Source of the DNA: Crocodylus rhombifer
Taxonomy: Eukaryota; Chordata; Crocodylia; Crocodylidae
DNA: 64,000 nucleotides
Direction: 5' to 3'
NCBI GenBank assembly: GCA_038503035.1
Contig: JAVSML010000029.1
Coordinates: 1,883,799-1,947,798 of the forward strand
Part shown: positions 11,716 through 22,258 of the stretch, piece by piece
Position numbering within the stretch: the first letter of the stretch is position 1
How the letters are laid out: every line of letters starts with the position of its first letter
Notes under the pieces: model-generated
What the model saw: the letters and a program-made list of their open reading frames with translations, nothing else
Database searches by the model: none
Told to the model about the DNA's origin: nothing
Position numbers and translations under genes: made by a program

Positions 11716-13985
11716 AATAAGTACTTAGCTGATGCTCTGGTTCCTATTGCTTTTATTGTGTGTGGTGTCTTTTGGAATTGGACTTAAATTATTCATACCA
11801 GTGATTTGGATGTGAAGGAGCTGCTTCCTTTAGTCCCATTACTTAACCATGATCATAACTGTGTTAGTCAAGTCTGCTTGTTTTAGGTAGGATGGTGATT
11901 TGGCAGAACGTGGGTGAGAAAGGAGAGGAACTAAGGAGTAAAATCTGATTGCCAAGCAAAATATGGCAGCTGGTTTTCACTACACACTTGGAAATATAAA
12001 TTTATTAGTGTGGGTTGAGGGTGTGAGGCCTCCATTAAGAATTGCTTCTTTTCATAGGCTCAAAAACCTTAGGTGCCTTTACTGTAGCCAAAGTACCTGG
12101 TATTAATCAGCTTGTAGGAGTAAACTGTAGACTACTATAATTTGAAAGAACTGTTTTGGCACCAGAAAGCTTGTAGAGCTTGTTGTGGCCTTGACAGATG
12201 AAAATACTGTTTTCCTACACATGGTAGGACTCCCTGCTTCATGGATTTGTGTGTTACGATCATTTTATATATAGCAAGCTGAGATGCTTTAAAATCTTTC
12301 TAGTGTTTTTGAGATGGAAGAATTCAGACTAAGTACAAGGAAAAATAATAATTTATAAACCTTTCTGGTTATTGCCATCTCCCACCCATTTACCCACTGA
12401 AAATTTTCTAGAAATACCCTCCCCAAATCTGTTTGTATAATTGATGCTACCTGGTAGATTATCCAGTACTTCCTTGCAGAAAGAAAGCGTAAGATTTGTG
12501 GCCAAGATATAATAGAATGTGAACTTAGTAGAGGCTACCATTATAGCATGTTTTGGCTGACATTTTCCTTAAAAAGTTTATATTATATTGGATTCACAGC
12601 CTTTTATAGTTAATTAATTAATTAATTAATTGTTTTTAAGGCCACAAGGGACTTCTTATTATCTGTTCTGTCCTCCTACATAACACAGAGTCTCACCTAG
12701 TAATTCTTGGCCTTAGAGCTTAACCCAAAACTCCAGATCCAAACACCTCAGAACACTGTGGAAGTTTGAAACCAAGCTTCATAGTTCATTTTGCAGGATG
12801 GAAATCTGAGACCTAAATGTGCTTGAACTTTGGAGAAGGTTGAATTTGATTTAGATCTGAACTTTTTGCTTTGGATCCAGCTCAGTTTTTTCTAAGTAAA
12901 ATTAGTATCTGGCAACAAAACTTGCTTATTGGGGAGTTTTTTTCATTAGTCATTACAACATGTGTAAAAAGATATACTTGGGAGACTACATTTCTCTGGA
13001 AGGATGCATAGTGCCTCAAAGGCGGAACTGCATCTGTTATGGTATGAAAACTATAGCAATATTTTTTTATAAGGTAACTATTCACATAAAATTCTGATAA
13101 AGACCAAAACACACATTAAACCTGCTCTGTTCCATCTTTGCTCAGGCACTGACCCATTGGAAAAACTTTGGATTTCACTTCTATTTTTTATTTAATGACT
13201 AAGTAAGTGTAGACACTAAAGAAGGGAATTGCCTGTTTTTATTAGCTGATTCCCTTTCCTTCCTCCTTGGCTCACATATGTCTCTAGCGAGTACTGGGGA
13301 GGTTGCGTCTTTGGAACACAAGGGGAAAGTTTCAGTAAATTACAAAAGCATGTTTGTTCCCTGGAAGCCTTTATTGCACATTTTTGAGCAAAGTTCATGG
13401 AAACCAAAGACTATTTGGAGGAGGAACTTAAAGGCTGCATTATCAAAAATAAATGCCAACCTCACAAAGGTCTGTCTACAGAGAGTTTGGTTAAAGGATC
13501 AGGAGCCTAAATTATTGCACGCTCAACCTAGTGCACATAAATAACACATTCTTGCACTGGCCAGCTAGGCAACTGTCCTATCTATGCATGTGAGTAGCCA
13601 TTTTATGTTCACAGTTGCGTGTTGTTATGGGGCAGATTGTTTGTGTTTTGAAATTTTAACCCTGCCCCTTAAATCCTGGCCTTCCCACTTTCCACTGTAA
13701 GGAATGGGCTCTTACTCCAAACTTCATGATGGCCCTTTTGAATATGCTTTAAGATCCATTCTGTTCTCAAGGATGCCACATGGTGTATGGAGACCTGTTC
13801 GTTATGCAGATCCTTTATATCGAGAGGACTTCTAAGTCCTGCTAAGTTTGACTGAGGCTTCATTTATCCACAAAGATGCCAGAATCTATAGCTGTATGGA
13901 AAGAGAAATAGATTCTGCAAGATGACATAAGAGAAAGAGGGAGAAAAGGAAATAATAAATCCTCTGGCAGACCTAACTTGCAAGG
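11716..13985. other. Unclassified AT-rich sequence with a (TTAA)n run
   Basis: About 2.3 kb without a credible gene. All open frames are under 95 codons and I recognise no conserved motif in them. A TTAA microsatellite lies at 12610-12631. No transposon termini were identified. Confidence 0.5.
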
Positions 13986-15010
13986 AGTATATGATCACAA
14001 GGGACTTGGGTTTTCTATTTCCCATGGAAAAAATGTGGATTTTCCTCTCTGAAGGAGAAAAATGCAGATTTTCCCCTTGCAAGCTGGCAGAGTTCCAACC
14101 GTGCGTGTGCCCACACATGTGGCTGGCAATACAGCCAGCAAGCATGGTGGATGCAGACCTGGCAGCTGCATACAGGTAAGTCTATGGGATGAGGGGAGGG
14201 TTGGAGGGCCAGGGCTTGGGGACCGTCTGGGAATGCCCATTGGCAACACGTCATGGTGGGCAGGGGGGGAGTAAAGGAGGGCATGTGCCGTCCCAGATTT
14301 CCATGTTGACAGTAGGGCCTGAGGGCAGGGGTCTTTGGGGGCCTGGTCCAGCAGGGATGAGGGGACAGGGGGCTGCATGTCAGGGATGAGGGACATAGGC
14401 AGGGTTTCCCCACCAGCTTGCTGCCTCCTCCTCTGCTCCCACCAGAGCTGAGGTAAGGCCCTACCCTGGAGTACTGTGATGTCTGCCCTCCCAACCTTAG
14501 TGCCCTGGGCTGGTTGCCCTTGCTGTCCACCCCTAAGGCCAGCTCTGCCTGCAGGTCCTGTTGGCAGGGCTAGTGGTGGCTGGGCAGGGCGGTGTGGGTC
14601 ATGCTGGCAGGGATGGGGGTGCTGTAGCTTGGGAGTGAGGGGCAATGGCACGGGCATGTCAGGGCTGCTCAGTGCCAGAAAGCAGTAGAGGGAGCAGCTA
14701 CAGTTGGACTCATGTCCTGGTGTAGGGGGGAGCTGCTACCGGGAGGGAGGGAGTGGAGGGTAGGCAGGGGCTGCAGGTCAGGAGTGAGGGTCACTGGTAA
14801 GGCTGGGGGGGGGCTGTGGCTTGGGAGTGAGGGGTACTGACATATCAGGGCTGCTCAGTGACACAAAGCAGCTGGGGCGGGGGGGAGATTGAGGCACTAG
14901 TAGGTTTCCAAATCGCTTTAATATTGTAAATATATCAATAAAACATGTTCAACTGATACCAATATATATACAGTAGTGTTTCATTTCAATCATGAAAAAA
15001 TGTGGAGTTT
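13986..15010. repeat. G-rich repeat region with a tandem duplication of about 188 bp
   Basis: Between AT-rich flanks, 14160-14900 is strongly G-rich on the plus strand. CTTGGGAGTGAGGGG occurs at about 14629 and again at about 14818. CAGGGCTGCTCAGTG occurs at about 14659 and 14846. The spacing is near 188 in both cases, which indicates a tandem duplication of one unit. The related phrases CATGGAAAAAATGTGGA near 14023 and CATGAAAAAATGTGGAG near 14991 lie just outside the G-rich core in direct orientation. The long minus-strand frames here (13995-14657, 14015-14530) are Pro-rich by composition and not protein-like. Confidence 0.55.
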
Positions 15011-16483
15011 CGTTTTTTAACTGGAGAATATTTTTAACAGATAAAACCGGCACAGTTGTCCTTTCAGATGCATGGATTACATCTGCAGATGCTGATATAC
15101 TCTGTATTTAGCCTCATTACAACATTCTAAAAACCAAGCTCTCTCTCACTTCTTAATTCATGTTACAGCATGCATTCGGGAGAGGTACTAGATGGATGTC
15201 CTGAGGTAAGTTGAAGAGAAGTGCTGATTGGGCAGTGCAGTCTTTTCTCTGAACTGCCAGTCTATTTCTCCAGGATCTTTTAGTCTTTGTCAGTTTTAGC
15301 AGAGATGCTAAGAATGTCGAATTAGGGTGCTGACAGATGCGGAAAACTCCCCCCCAAAACAGCACTTTACTGGAAGAGGAATCATGTCAGCGACCCAGCT
15401 TCCCAGCATCTGTACAGTTCACGCATCTCAGCAGAGCTTTTGACACTTCTCTCTAATGGCTGATTGAATCAGGCAGCCCCATCAACGTCTGCACATGTTG
15501 CTACACAGTAAATAAAGTTGCTATAGGATAGAATTTGTTCTCACAAGTAATAACCTGTGGCGGTGTTTAATAGATGATTCCATATAGACTGAATCAGCTA
15601 TTAGATAAAAGCACCAAAAAGGCCTGCTGAAGAGTGTGAGCTTGTATAGATGCTGGGCAAGCCAGGTCAAACTAATGCATTTTCTCTTCTGGGCATGCAC
15701 TGTACTTGGGACAGGGGTGCGCCAAGCTGAAAGTAAAGTGCTGGGTTTTTTTTCCATGTCTGTAAGCAGCCTTGTGTCACTTCTGATGATGGATTGCATA
15801 ATACAGAAAGCTGTTTGCTGGAACTGAACTGCAAACCCAGTAAATAGCACCTACTAACTACCACTGACCTGGGCAAAACCTGAACTGGAGACATGTGAAA
15901 AAGTTAGGTTCCCAATTTTAGTTTCCTGAGTCAGCCATGGTTCTTCAAACTTGCCCTGTGCCCATTTTAGAGAAGCTTGGAATAAGTCGCATTAGATTTT
16001 TATGTTCATATTTTCACTTGGCTTAAAAATATCTTGTGCATATGGCTGCTCCCAGCACTACCTTCACTTGCCCAGTTCCATCTCCTGCCTGCTTAAATAG
16101 TTTGCAATGTTCTGGAAGCCATTTGATTCATTTATAATTTATTTATCATTTTTCTTTTTGGATTTTACATGAGTCATACATCTGACACAATAGTGTTTTG
16201 TTAACTTTTTCTTTTTAATAGGAAAGGAATCAACAAATGTGACTTAAGATGTCATGTAGGGTGTGGGCACAAAATTTATCATTCATCATCTAGAATAAGA
16301 TGCTTTGCTTTTGAGAGGAAGAGTGAGACTTGACTTGTGAAATCTGTCCAGCATACAAGACATTAATTATCCAGAAATGCCCTGTGCATTTCCACCACAA
16401 GTGCATATCCCATAAAAACATTCATATAGGTGTTTTCAAGCACCAGTTAGTAAGAATAGCAGCTTTGGCAGCAGGGCTTCTTG
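15011..16483. other. Unclassified sequence, nothing recognised
   Basis: About 1.5 kb where I see no gene and no repeat family. Two frames overlap on opposite strands at 15521-15850 and 15636-15827 without recognisable domains. Confidence 0.5.
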
Positions 16484-16560
16484 GGAATTAGTGACCAGCT
16501 GGGATTAATGTTTCATGCTGCACTTTTAGCCTTCAGCTCCTCCCAGCTGGTCATTAATCC
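16484..16560. repeat. Inverted repeat at the 5' edge of a CR1
   Basis: GGAATTAGTGACCAGCTGGG at 16484-16503 pairs with CCCAGCTGGTCATTAATCC at 16542-16560, with a 38-base loop. It lies immediately before recognisable CR1 coding homology begins. It is either part of the pre-insertion locus or a rearrangement at the CR1 5' junction. Confidence 0.65.
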
Positions 16561-18483
16561 CCATAAATTAGACATTTATAAGTCAACAGGGGTGGATGAA
16601 CTTCATCCGAGAGTCCTGAAGAGGCTGGCCAATGTCATCAGGGGGACTTCTGACGACACTCTTTCACAGCTTGTGGTGCTCAGGGGTGGTCCCTGAAGAC
16701 TGGAAAAGGGCCAATGTGCCCATCTTCAAGAAGGGGAGGAGAGAGGACCTAGGCAACTATAGGACAATTAGCCTAACTTCTATCCCAGGGAAAATTCTAG
16801 AAAAATTTATCAAGGAGTCTATGTGCGATATGCTTGCAGAAAGTAGGATTCTGAATGACAGCCAGCATGGCCTTGTCATGGGCAGGTCTTGTTTTATCAA
16901 TCTTATCTCTTTCTGTGACCAGGTAACTCACCACCTGGATAAGAGAGAGGAGGTCGACATCATATACCTAGACTTCCAAAGGCCTTTGATCTGGTATCCC
17001 ATGATGTTCCCATGGGAAAATTGGAGAATTGCAGTTTTAACTGCTCAGGTTAGGTGGGTAGGAAGCTGGCTGCAGGGTAGGACCCAGAGAGTTCTAATGA
17101 ACAGATCTGTGTCATCCTGGTGATAAGTGGCCAGTGGTGTCTCTTGGGGGTCTGTGCTTGGTTCATTGCTTTTCGACATATTTATCAATGATTTGTATGT
17201 GGGGGTGAAGAGCTCACTAGCCAAGTTCACAGGCAACACCAAGTTATGGGGGAGCATGGTAATGCTTGAAAATAGTCTGCAGATACAGGCAGACCTAAAC
17301 AGGCTGGCAAGCTGGGCAGATTGGAACCTGATGAAGTTCAACATTGAGAAGTGTAAAGCGATCCATCTGGGGGCAAACAATTCTCAACATACCTACAGGC
17401 TGGGTGGCACCAATTTGTCTAGCACCATGACCAGAAGGGACCTAGGGGTAATAATAGACCATATTATGAACATGAGCCATCAGTTGGATGCTGTAGCCAA
17501 CAGGGCAAATAATACTTTGGCATGCATCGACTGATGCATCTCAAGCAAAACTGAGGAAGCGATTCTTCCACTTTACTCAGCATTAATAAGACCGCAACTA
17601 GAGCACTGTGTCCAGTTCTGGGTGCTGCACTTCAACAAGGATGTGAAAAGGCTTGAGAGAGTCCAGAGAAGAGCCAGCCACATGATCAGAGACTTGCAAT
17701 GCAAGCCATATGAGGAAAGGCTGAGGGACTTGGGCCTCTTCAGCCTAAAAAAGAGAAGGCTGAGAAGGGACTTGGTAGCAGCTTATCACTACATCAGGGG
17801 AATACATCAAGGGCTTAGCGAACAACTGTTCACCACAGCACCCTTGTGGAAAATCAGGAGCAATGGCCACAAACTCCTAGAAGACTGTTTCAGGCTTAAC
17901 ACTAGAAAAAAAAATTCTTCATAGTTAGGGTGTCCAGACTGGTGCAACCACCTACCCTCGAAATTTTCAAGAGGAGACTGGACAGTCACCTTGCTGGGGT
18001 CCAGTTGCGATGCGTAGGGGGTGCATGTGCACCCCCTGAGAGCGCTGGTGCACCTCCTGTCAGGCTGCATTCCCCATTTAGCTGGTGGGCATGGGGGCAG
18101 ATGGAAGCACCAGTGCCCCCCCCCCCGTAAGCGCCAGCTAGGGAGCAGAGTCACCAACAAAAGCGGCTGTGCCACTTCTGAAAGTGGCCGTGGGAGTTCT
18201 GAAAGTGGTGCGGCTGCTCTTATAGTGAGTGAGATTGGTTCGTGTAATTGGCCGCTAGGGAACCCTCCCCCTCAGTGGGATAGGCCGCCAGGGGACTCCC
18301 CACCCCCAGTCGCTGACTGGTGTCGGTGGGGGCACGTTTCCCCCCCCCCCCCCCAACTCAAGAGGCACCAGACATGCATGCTGGGGTCCAGTTGTCTTTC
18401 CTACCTATTGCAGGGGGGGTGGACCCAATGATCTTGAGTGGTCCCTTCCAGCCCCATACAATCCAAGAATCTATGACTCTATG
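16561..18483 (+). mobile_element. CR1 LINE copy carrying a later insertion
   Basis: A longer CR1 copy that retains RT finger motifs. Frames 16481-16696, 16632-17123, 17127-17534 and 17622-17924 read in succession. A VVPEDWKRANVPIFKKG segment is followed by EDLGNYRTISLTSIPGK, then IIYLDFQRP with a small deletion. The active-site segment reads LAKFTGNTKLWG, so both catalytic Asp of FADD are lost. The C-terminal region and 3' UTR follow, with the tail AATCTATGACTCTATGAA ending near 18483. The 3' UTR is split by foreign DNA at 18008-18379, flanked by a 15-bp duplication. Several frameshifts and a TGA near 17532 make it inactive. Confidence 0.92.
18008..18379. mobile_element. Insertion of about 372 bp in a CR1 3' UTR, 15-bp target duplication
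   Basis: GCTGGGGTCCAGTTG occurs at 17993-18007 and exactly again at 18380-18394. Without one copy and the intervening DNA, the CR1 3' UTR reads continuously, as in the other copies. A target duplication this long is typical of LINE-machinery integration. The insert is GC-rich, begins near a GGGGGTGCATGTGCACCCCC palindrome at 18016-18035, contains a 15-C run at 18340-18354, and has two imperfect units of about 33 bp starting GGCCGC at 18249 and 18283. No A-tail is visible and I do not recognise the family. Confidence 0.75.
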
Positions 18484-18851
18484 AATGGTTCGGAGGCTCT
18501 TTTTTATTATTTTTAGCTATTGGACAAGCTGAAAATGCGTTGTTGTTTAAATTGCAAAAATGTATATTGGTTGGTGTGAACTCTATTGGTTGTTCCAAAA
18601 GTATGCTGCTATAACAATATAGGATTTGTTTTCCACCCATTTGCTTCACGGGGGGGGGGGGGGGCGCCCGAGACTGTAGCATGTTGAGCCAGGTTGGAAC
18701 AGCTCCAGCTGACAGGGAGTCTAAGGGGTCAGCCTGCCTGCATGGTGCGGGGGTGGCTGGGCGTTGGGCAGGCTGAGCTCTCCTGTGGCTTCATGGTGCC
18801 CCCGCTGACACCAGTCAGCGACTGGGGGTGGGGAGTCCCCTGGCGGCCTAT
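18280..18851. repeat. High-identity 56-bp inverted repeat pair
   Basis: The 56 bases at 18280-18335 are the reverse complement of 18796-18851, with two mismatches by my count. The arms contain CGCTGACTGGTGTC and CCAGTCAGCGACTGG. One arm lies in the insertion within the CR1 3' UTR. The other abuts the first recognisable hAT transposase codons. Identity near 96 percent is much higher than that of surrounding elements, so the duplication is comparatively young. Confidence 0.8.
18484..18795. other. Spacer between CR1 and hAT remnant with a poly-G run
   Basis: About 310 bases of mixed sequence. It holds a 15-G run at 18650-18664 followed by GCGCCC, then GC-rich sequence leading into the transposase remnant. 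The left terminus of the hAT element is expected here or further left, but I do not see one. Confidence 0.45.
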
Positions 18852-20078
18852 GGGGGCCAATATGGTCAAGGCAGTCCATGATGCCAACTTTGCTGGTATC
18901 CGCTGTGTGGCACACAATTTACATCTGATTGCGAGGGATGCCTTGGAGGGGACAGGGCTGCTGGTGATGGCGCCAGCAACACCAGCAGGCTCAGTTCCAG
19001 ATGCAGGAAGGTGGCAGGCTACTTCCACCGCAGCATCAAGCGGGGCAAGATGCTGCGGGACAAACGAGCAGAGCTAAATGTCCCACAGCACAAAATCATC
19101 CAGGATGTGGAGACTCGTGGAACTCCACATACCTGATGCTCAAGAGGCCGGTGGCCTCCGTGAGCTGGCCTTGCTTGGGGAGATTGGGATCAGCAGCCCC
19201 CTGACCAAAGCTGAGTGGCATGCCATCTCCCAGATCTTGCTGGTCCTCAAGCCCTTTCTCAAGGCCACTGAGACCCTCAGTGCTGCTGATGCCTTCCTCA
19301 GCCAGGTGGTCTCCATAGTGAAGGAGCTCCGCAGCCAACGTAGAGCTTCCTGGGGGCCAGTGTTCCTGGCTGGGGCAGGCCATTTTCACCAGATGTGCAG
19401 GCACTGGTGAGGCGGCTGAAGGAGAGCCTTAGGAAAAGGCTTGAACCCTTGGGGTCCAACACAGTGTATATGCTGGTCGTCATCTGTGACTCTAGGGTGA
19501 AGGGCACCATATGTGGCAGCAAGACACTGAGTCACTGCAGGGAGGTACTTATTAAGAAAGTGACGGAGGCAGAACGGCGGTGGCGGGGGGAAGTGGAACA
19601 GGGGGATCCACTGCCTGAGCCCAGGCTGCCATCCACGAGCCAGTCTTCCCCTCCACCACAGGCGCTGCCAATATGGGCTAAGGCCATGGCAAGCATTAGG
19701 GGGTCCAGACCCCAGGATCAGGCAGACAGCCCTTATACCACAGTGTCTGCCTATCTTGCTGAGCTTGTGGAGCCCCTGGACTGCAACCCCTTGGCCTACT
19801 GGGCAACCTGCAGCCCGATGTGGCCGGATCTGGCCACAGTTGCTCGGGAATACCTGTCCTGTCCACCGACCAGTGTGCCAAGCAAGAAGGTATTCAGCAT
19901 AGCTGCAGATGTTGTGACACCCCACTGGCCCTGCTTGGATCCTGGTTTGGTGAAGCAGCTGGTTCTCCTCAAGGTGAACCACCCGCTGCCGGGGGTCCCC
20001 AAGCGCCAGGTGCAGACGGAGCGAATGCCACCCTCCTCGCTCCATCTGGATCACGAGTTTTGTCTGTCAGCAGCCTAA
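18852..20078 (+). pseudogene. hAT transposase pseudogene (3' two-thirds)
   Basis: hAT transposases cut and paste elements with short terminal repeats. Here the reading frame is broken but the family is clear. Near 18855-18950 the translation gives GANMVKAVHD and RCVAHNLHLIARDALEG, the conserved segment around the RNase-H-like core. A second frame near 18990-19115 gives CRKVAGYFHRSIKRGK and NVPQHKIIQDVETR. After a 2-base loss near 19115, NSTYLMLK follows, then 19078-19410 carries LTKAEWHAISQILLVLKPFL. The frame 19395-20078 holds the hAT dimerisation domain: NPLAYW at residues 131-136, WPDLATVAREYLSCP at 143-157, VPSKKVFS and LVKQLVLLKVN. The usual SERxFS motif reads SKKVFS. The N-terminal BED finger region is missing. 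There are at least three frameshifts. Confidence 0.88.
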
Positions 20079-20532
20079 GGTGCAGTTTCCCCCAAACCCC
20101 TGCACCTATCACCATGAAAGTTGGCAGGCTTTGTGGGCTCCTCAGGGGCCAGCAAGCCTGCAGTTTTGAGCTCCCTGTGGCTTTCCACACAGAAGTTACA
20201 GGCAGTTTGCTCTCAAGAATTTGGGGTGCAGTTTCTCTGCATCCCCATAACCTATCTTGTTGAAAGTTGGCAGGCTTTGTGAGCTCCTCAGGAGCTACCA
20301 TTCCCACAGGTTTCATCAAGTTCAGACTTGAAATACCAAAATTCTAGCCTGCTTTGACCTTCCCCATTATAGCCTATGGGGAAGTCAAAGCAGCTCAAAT
20401 AGTTGACTGAGCTTCGACCTCGAGTCAAAGTGAGTCTGCTTCGACTTGAAGCGGATGGCAAATTGAAGTGGGACCCAGTTTAATGTTCGACATGGCTTTC
20501 GAATCGAATATTACCTGTTCTGCACAGCCCTA
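18852..20532 (+). mobile_element. hAT DNA transposon, 5'-truncated, right terminus present
   Basis: The transposase remnant is followed by a noncoding 3' part and the terminus TTCTGCACAGCCCTA ending at 20532. The 3' part has two related units beginning TGCAGTTT (about 20080 and 20226) that share AAAGTTGGCAGGCTTTGTG, a hairpin centred near 20371 (GCTTTGACCTTCCCC with GGGGAAGTCAAAGC), and TCGA-rich subterminal motifs. The terminus matches the GTGCGAAGC / CTTTGCACAGCCCTA ends of the foldback element at 31797-33189, so that element was plausibly mobilised by a related transposase. No left terminus was found. GTAAATAG at 20533-20540 would be the right target-site copy. Confidence 0.75.
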
Positions 20533-20540
20533 GTAAATAG

Positions 20541-21440
20541 GCAACTAAATTGTAGATACTATTCAATGTAGATAATTGTGAAGTGATGTACATGGGCAAA
20601 AATAACCTGAACTATACCTACCCAATGATGAGTTCTACATTAGCTGGTACCATAGGAAAGAGATGTGGTAGTCATTGTAAAAACATCAATACAGTACTGA
20701 GGAGCTTTCAAAAAGGCAAACAAAATGTTAGTAATAATTAAGAAAGGAACTGTAAACAAAACAGAAAGGATCCTTATGCCCTTTTCTAAATCTGTGGTGT
20801 CTACACCTTGAATATTGTGCTCAGTTTTGGTCCACACACTTCAAAAAGGATATTGAAGAACTAGAGAGGGTACAGGGCAACAAGGAAACAAAAATGATTA
20901 GTGGTATGGAAGGGTTCGCATATGAAGAGAGACTAAGAAGATATAGAGAAAACTATTGAAGGGGAATATGGTAAAAGTTTACAAAATACTAAGTGGTGAA
21001 AAGAAAGTAAATAGGGTTTTATAATTTACTATTTCTCAATACAAGAAATAGGGTTAATAAAATGGAACTAGGGGGTAGGTAGTAAGTTTAAAACTAAGTT
21101 TTTTTTTTCCATGCAGTGTAATTCAGGTGTGGTATTCATTGCCACAAGCTGTTGTGGAAGCTAACATTTTAACCTGATGTAAAAGTGATTGGTCAAATTT
21201 TTGGAAGAAAGGCATATCGGTAGGTATAGAGCTGGCGAGTTAAGGCTAAGCCTCTGAATCAGAACTTCCTAGACTATAAATGCTGGAGACTGCAAGTGGG
21301 AGAGGAACAGGAGACACTCCGGTCATACCCTGCCCACTCTTCCTTTCAGCATCCACTGTATGCTCCTGTGTGACAGTGTGCAAGATTAACCTGTGGTCTC
21401 ACCAAGTAAATGGCGGTTCATATGTTCTATGTTCTCGGGA
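20541..21440 (+). mobile_element. L3-type (CR1 clade) LINE 3' fragment
   Basis: The sequence follows the L3 LINE order. A decayed RT tail shows GTGATGTACATGGGC, then TATTGTGCTCAGTTTTGG and TTCAAAAAGGATATTGAAGA. Next comes the 3' block GGTATTCATTGCCACAAG, GAATCAGAACTTCCTAGAC, and a 3' UTR ending in GGCGGTTCATATGTTCTATG near 21435. No frame survives over any length. It is markedly more diverged than the CR1 copies and begins immediately after the hAT right target site, so the hAT may have inserted into it. Confidence 0.8.
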
Positions 21441-21740
21441 AAGGACTTAAGTTGGGGGGCCTTCAAAAAACTTCCCTGAAAATGCTTCTAGTTTCTGGAG
21501 CAGGCTCCGTTAGATGGGAGAAAACTTAAAGTTATCAATAAGGAAGAGTTTACATTAAGCACTGGAAACAGTTTGGGGCCAAGGGAGATCCTGTACTGAA
21601 AAGATGAGTTTCAGCTTAATCAGTCTGCTTATACAAAAGATGAGCAAAGTTTTGGAAGAGGATTTAAACTTGGAGCAGGGGAAAGTTTACAGGTGCTGAA
21701 GAAAGACAAGGGAATATACAGACAATGAGTTCCATGCTTT
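21441..21740. other. Unclassified 300-bp spacer
   Basis: Purine-rich, no open frame of note and no repeat family recognised. It lies between two L3 fragments in opposite orientation. Confidence 0.45.
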
Positions 21741-21816
21741 TATTTCATGCTGTCTGAAAAATGAACTTCCTTTTGTTAGTTTTAAACTTACTACCTACTA
21801 GTTTCATTTAAGAAGC
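21741..21816 (-). mobile_element. Short L3-type LINE fragment, opposite orientation
   Basis: The stretch around CTTCCTTTTGTTAGTTTTAA is the reverse complement of the block AACTAACAAAAGGAAGTTC seen in the L3 tail at about 38845-38865. It continues into CTTACTACCTACTAGTTTC. About 75 bases are recognisable. Confidence 0.65.
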
Positions 21817-21849
21817 TTTTTATATAAGTTACTATATATAAATACAAGA

Positions 21850-22258
21850 TACTGTATTTGCCCAAATCCAAGGTGACTTCTGATTTAAGATGACCCCTCT
21901 GTACAATAACTAGATTCTATACATGGAAAATTCCAGATTTAGGAGGTTGTCTTAAATTCTTCTCCTCCACCACTGAAGTGGAGAAAGCAGCAGGGTGGGG
22001 AGTAGGCGGCCAGATCCATGCTCTTTGCCTACCCTTCTGCTGCCTGCCCACCTGCCAGTTGCCCCCTCCCTACCTTGCTGTGTGCCACCTGGCCCCCTTG
22101 CCACTTGCACTTCCCAAGCTCTGCTTGCTCATGCTGCCTGCTTCCCTTGCCACTTGTTCCCCAACATGCATGCAGCAGCTTTGGTTCTGGCTCCCCACCC
22201 TGCAATGTTGAATGAGAGAGGGGGTATACCTTGTCTTTGATTTGCATAAATATGGTAG
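21850..22258. mobile_element. pogo/Tigger-like nonautonomous DNA transposon
   Basis: The left end CTGTATTTGCCCAAATCCAA and the right end, read inverted as CCATATTTATGCAAATCAAA, are imperfect terminal repeats. The element is bounded by TA on both sides (21850-21851 and 22257-22258), as expected for the Tc1/mariner/pogo superfamily. Near the left end TTTAAGATGACCCC matches the usual subterminal pattern. The centre is GC-rich and carries no transposase. Overlapping frames at 21978-22247 are compositional. Confidence 0.7.

Noticed and set aside
13995..14657. 220-codon and overlapping 171-codon minus-strand frames
   Set aside because: Pro/His/Leu-rich translations of a G-rich repeat block with tandem duplication; two frames overlap without either showing domains.
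19386..20054. 222-codon minus-strand frame
   Set aside because: Antisense to the hAT dimerisation-domain frame, which has clear family motifs on the plus strand.
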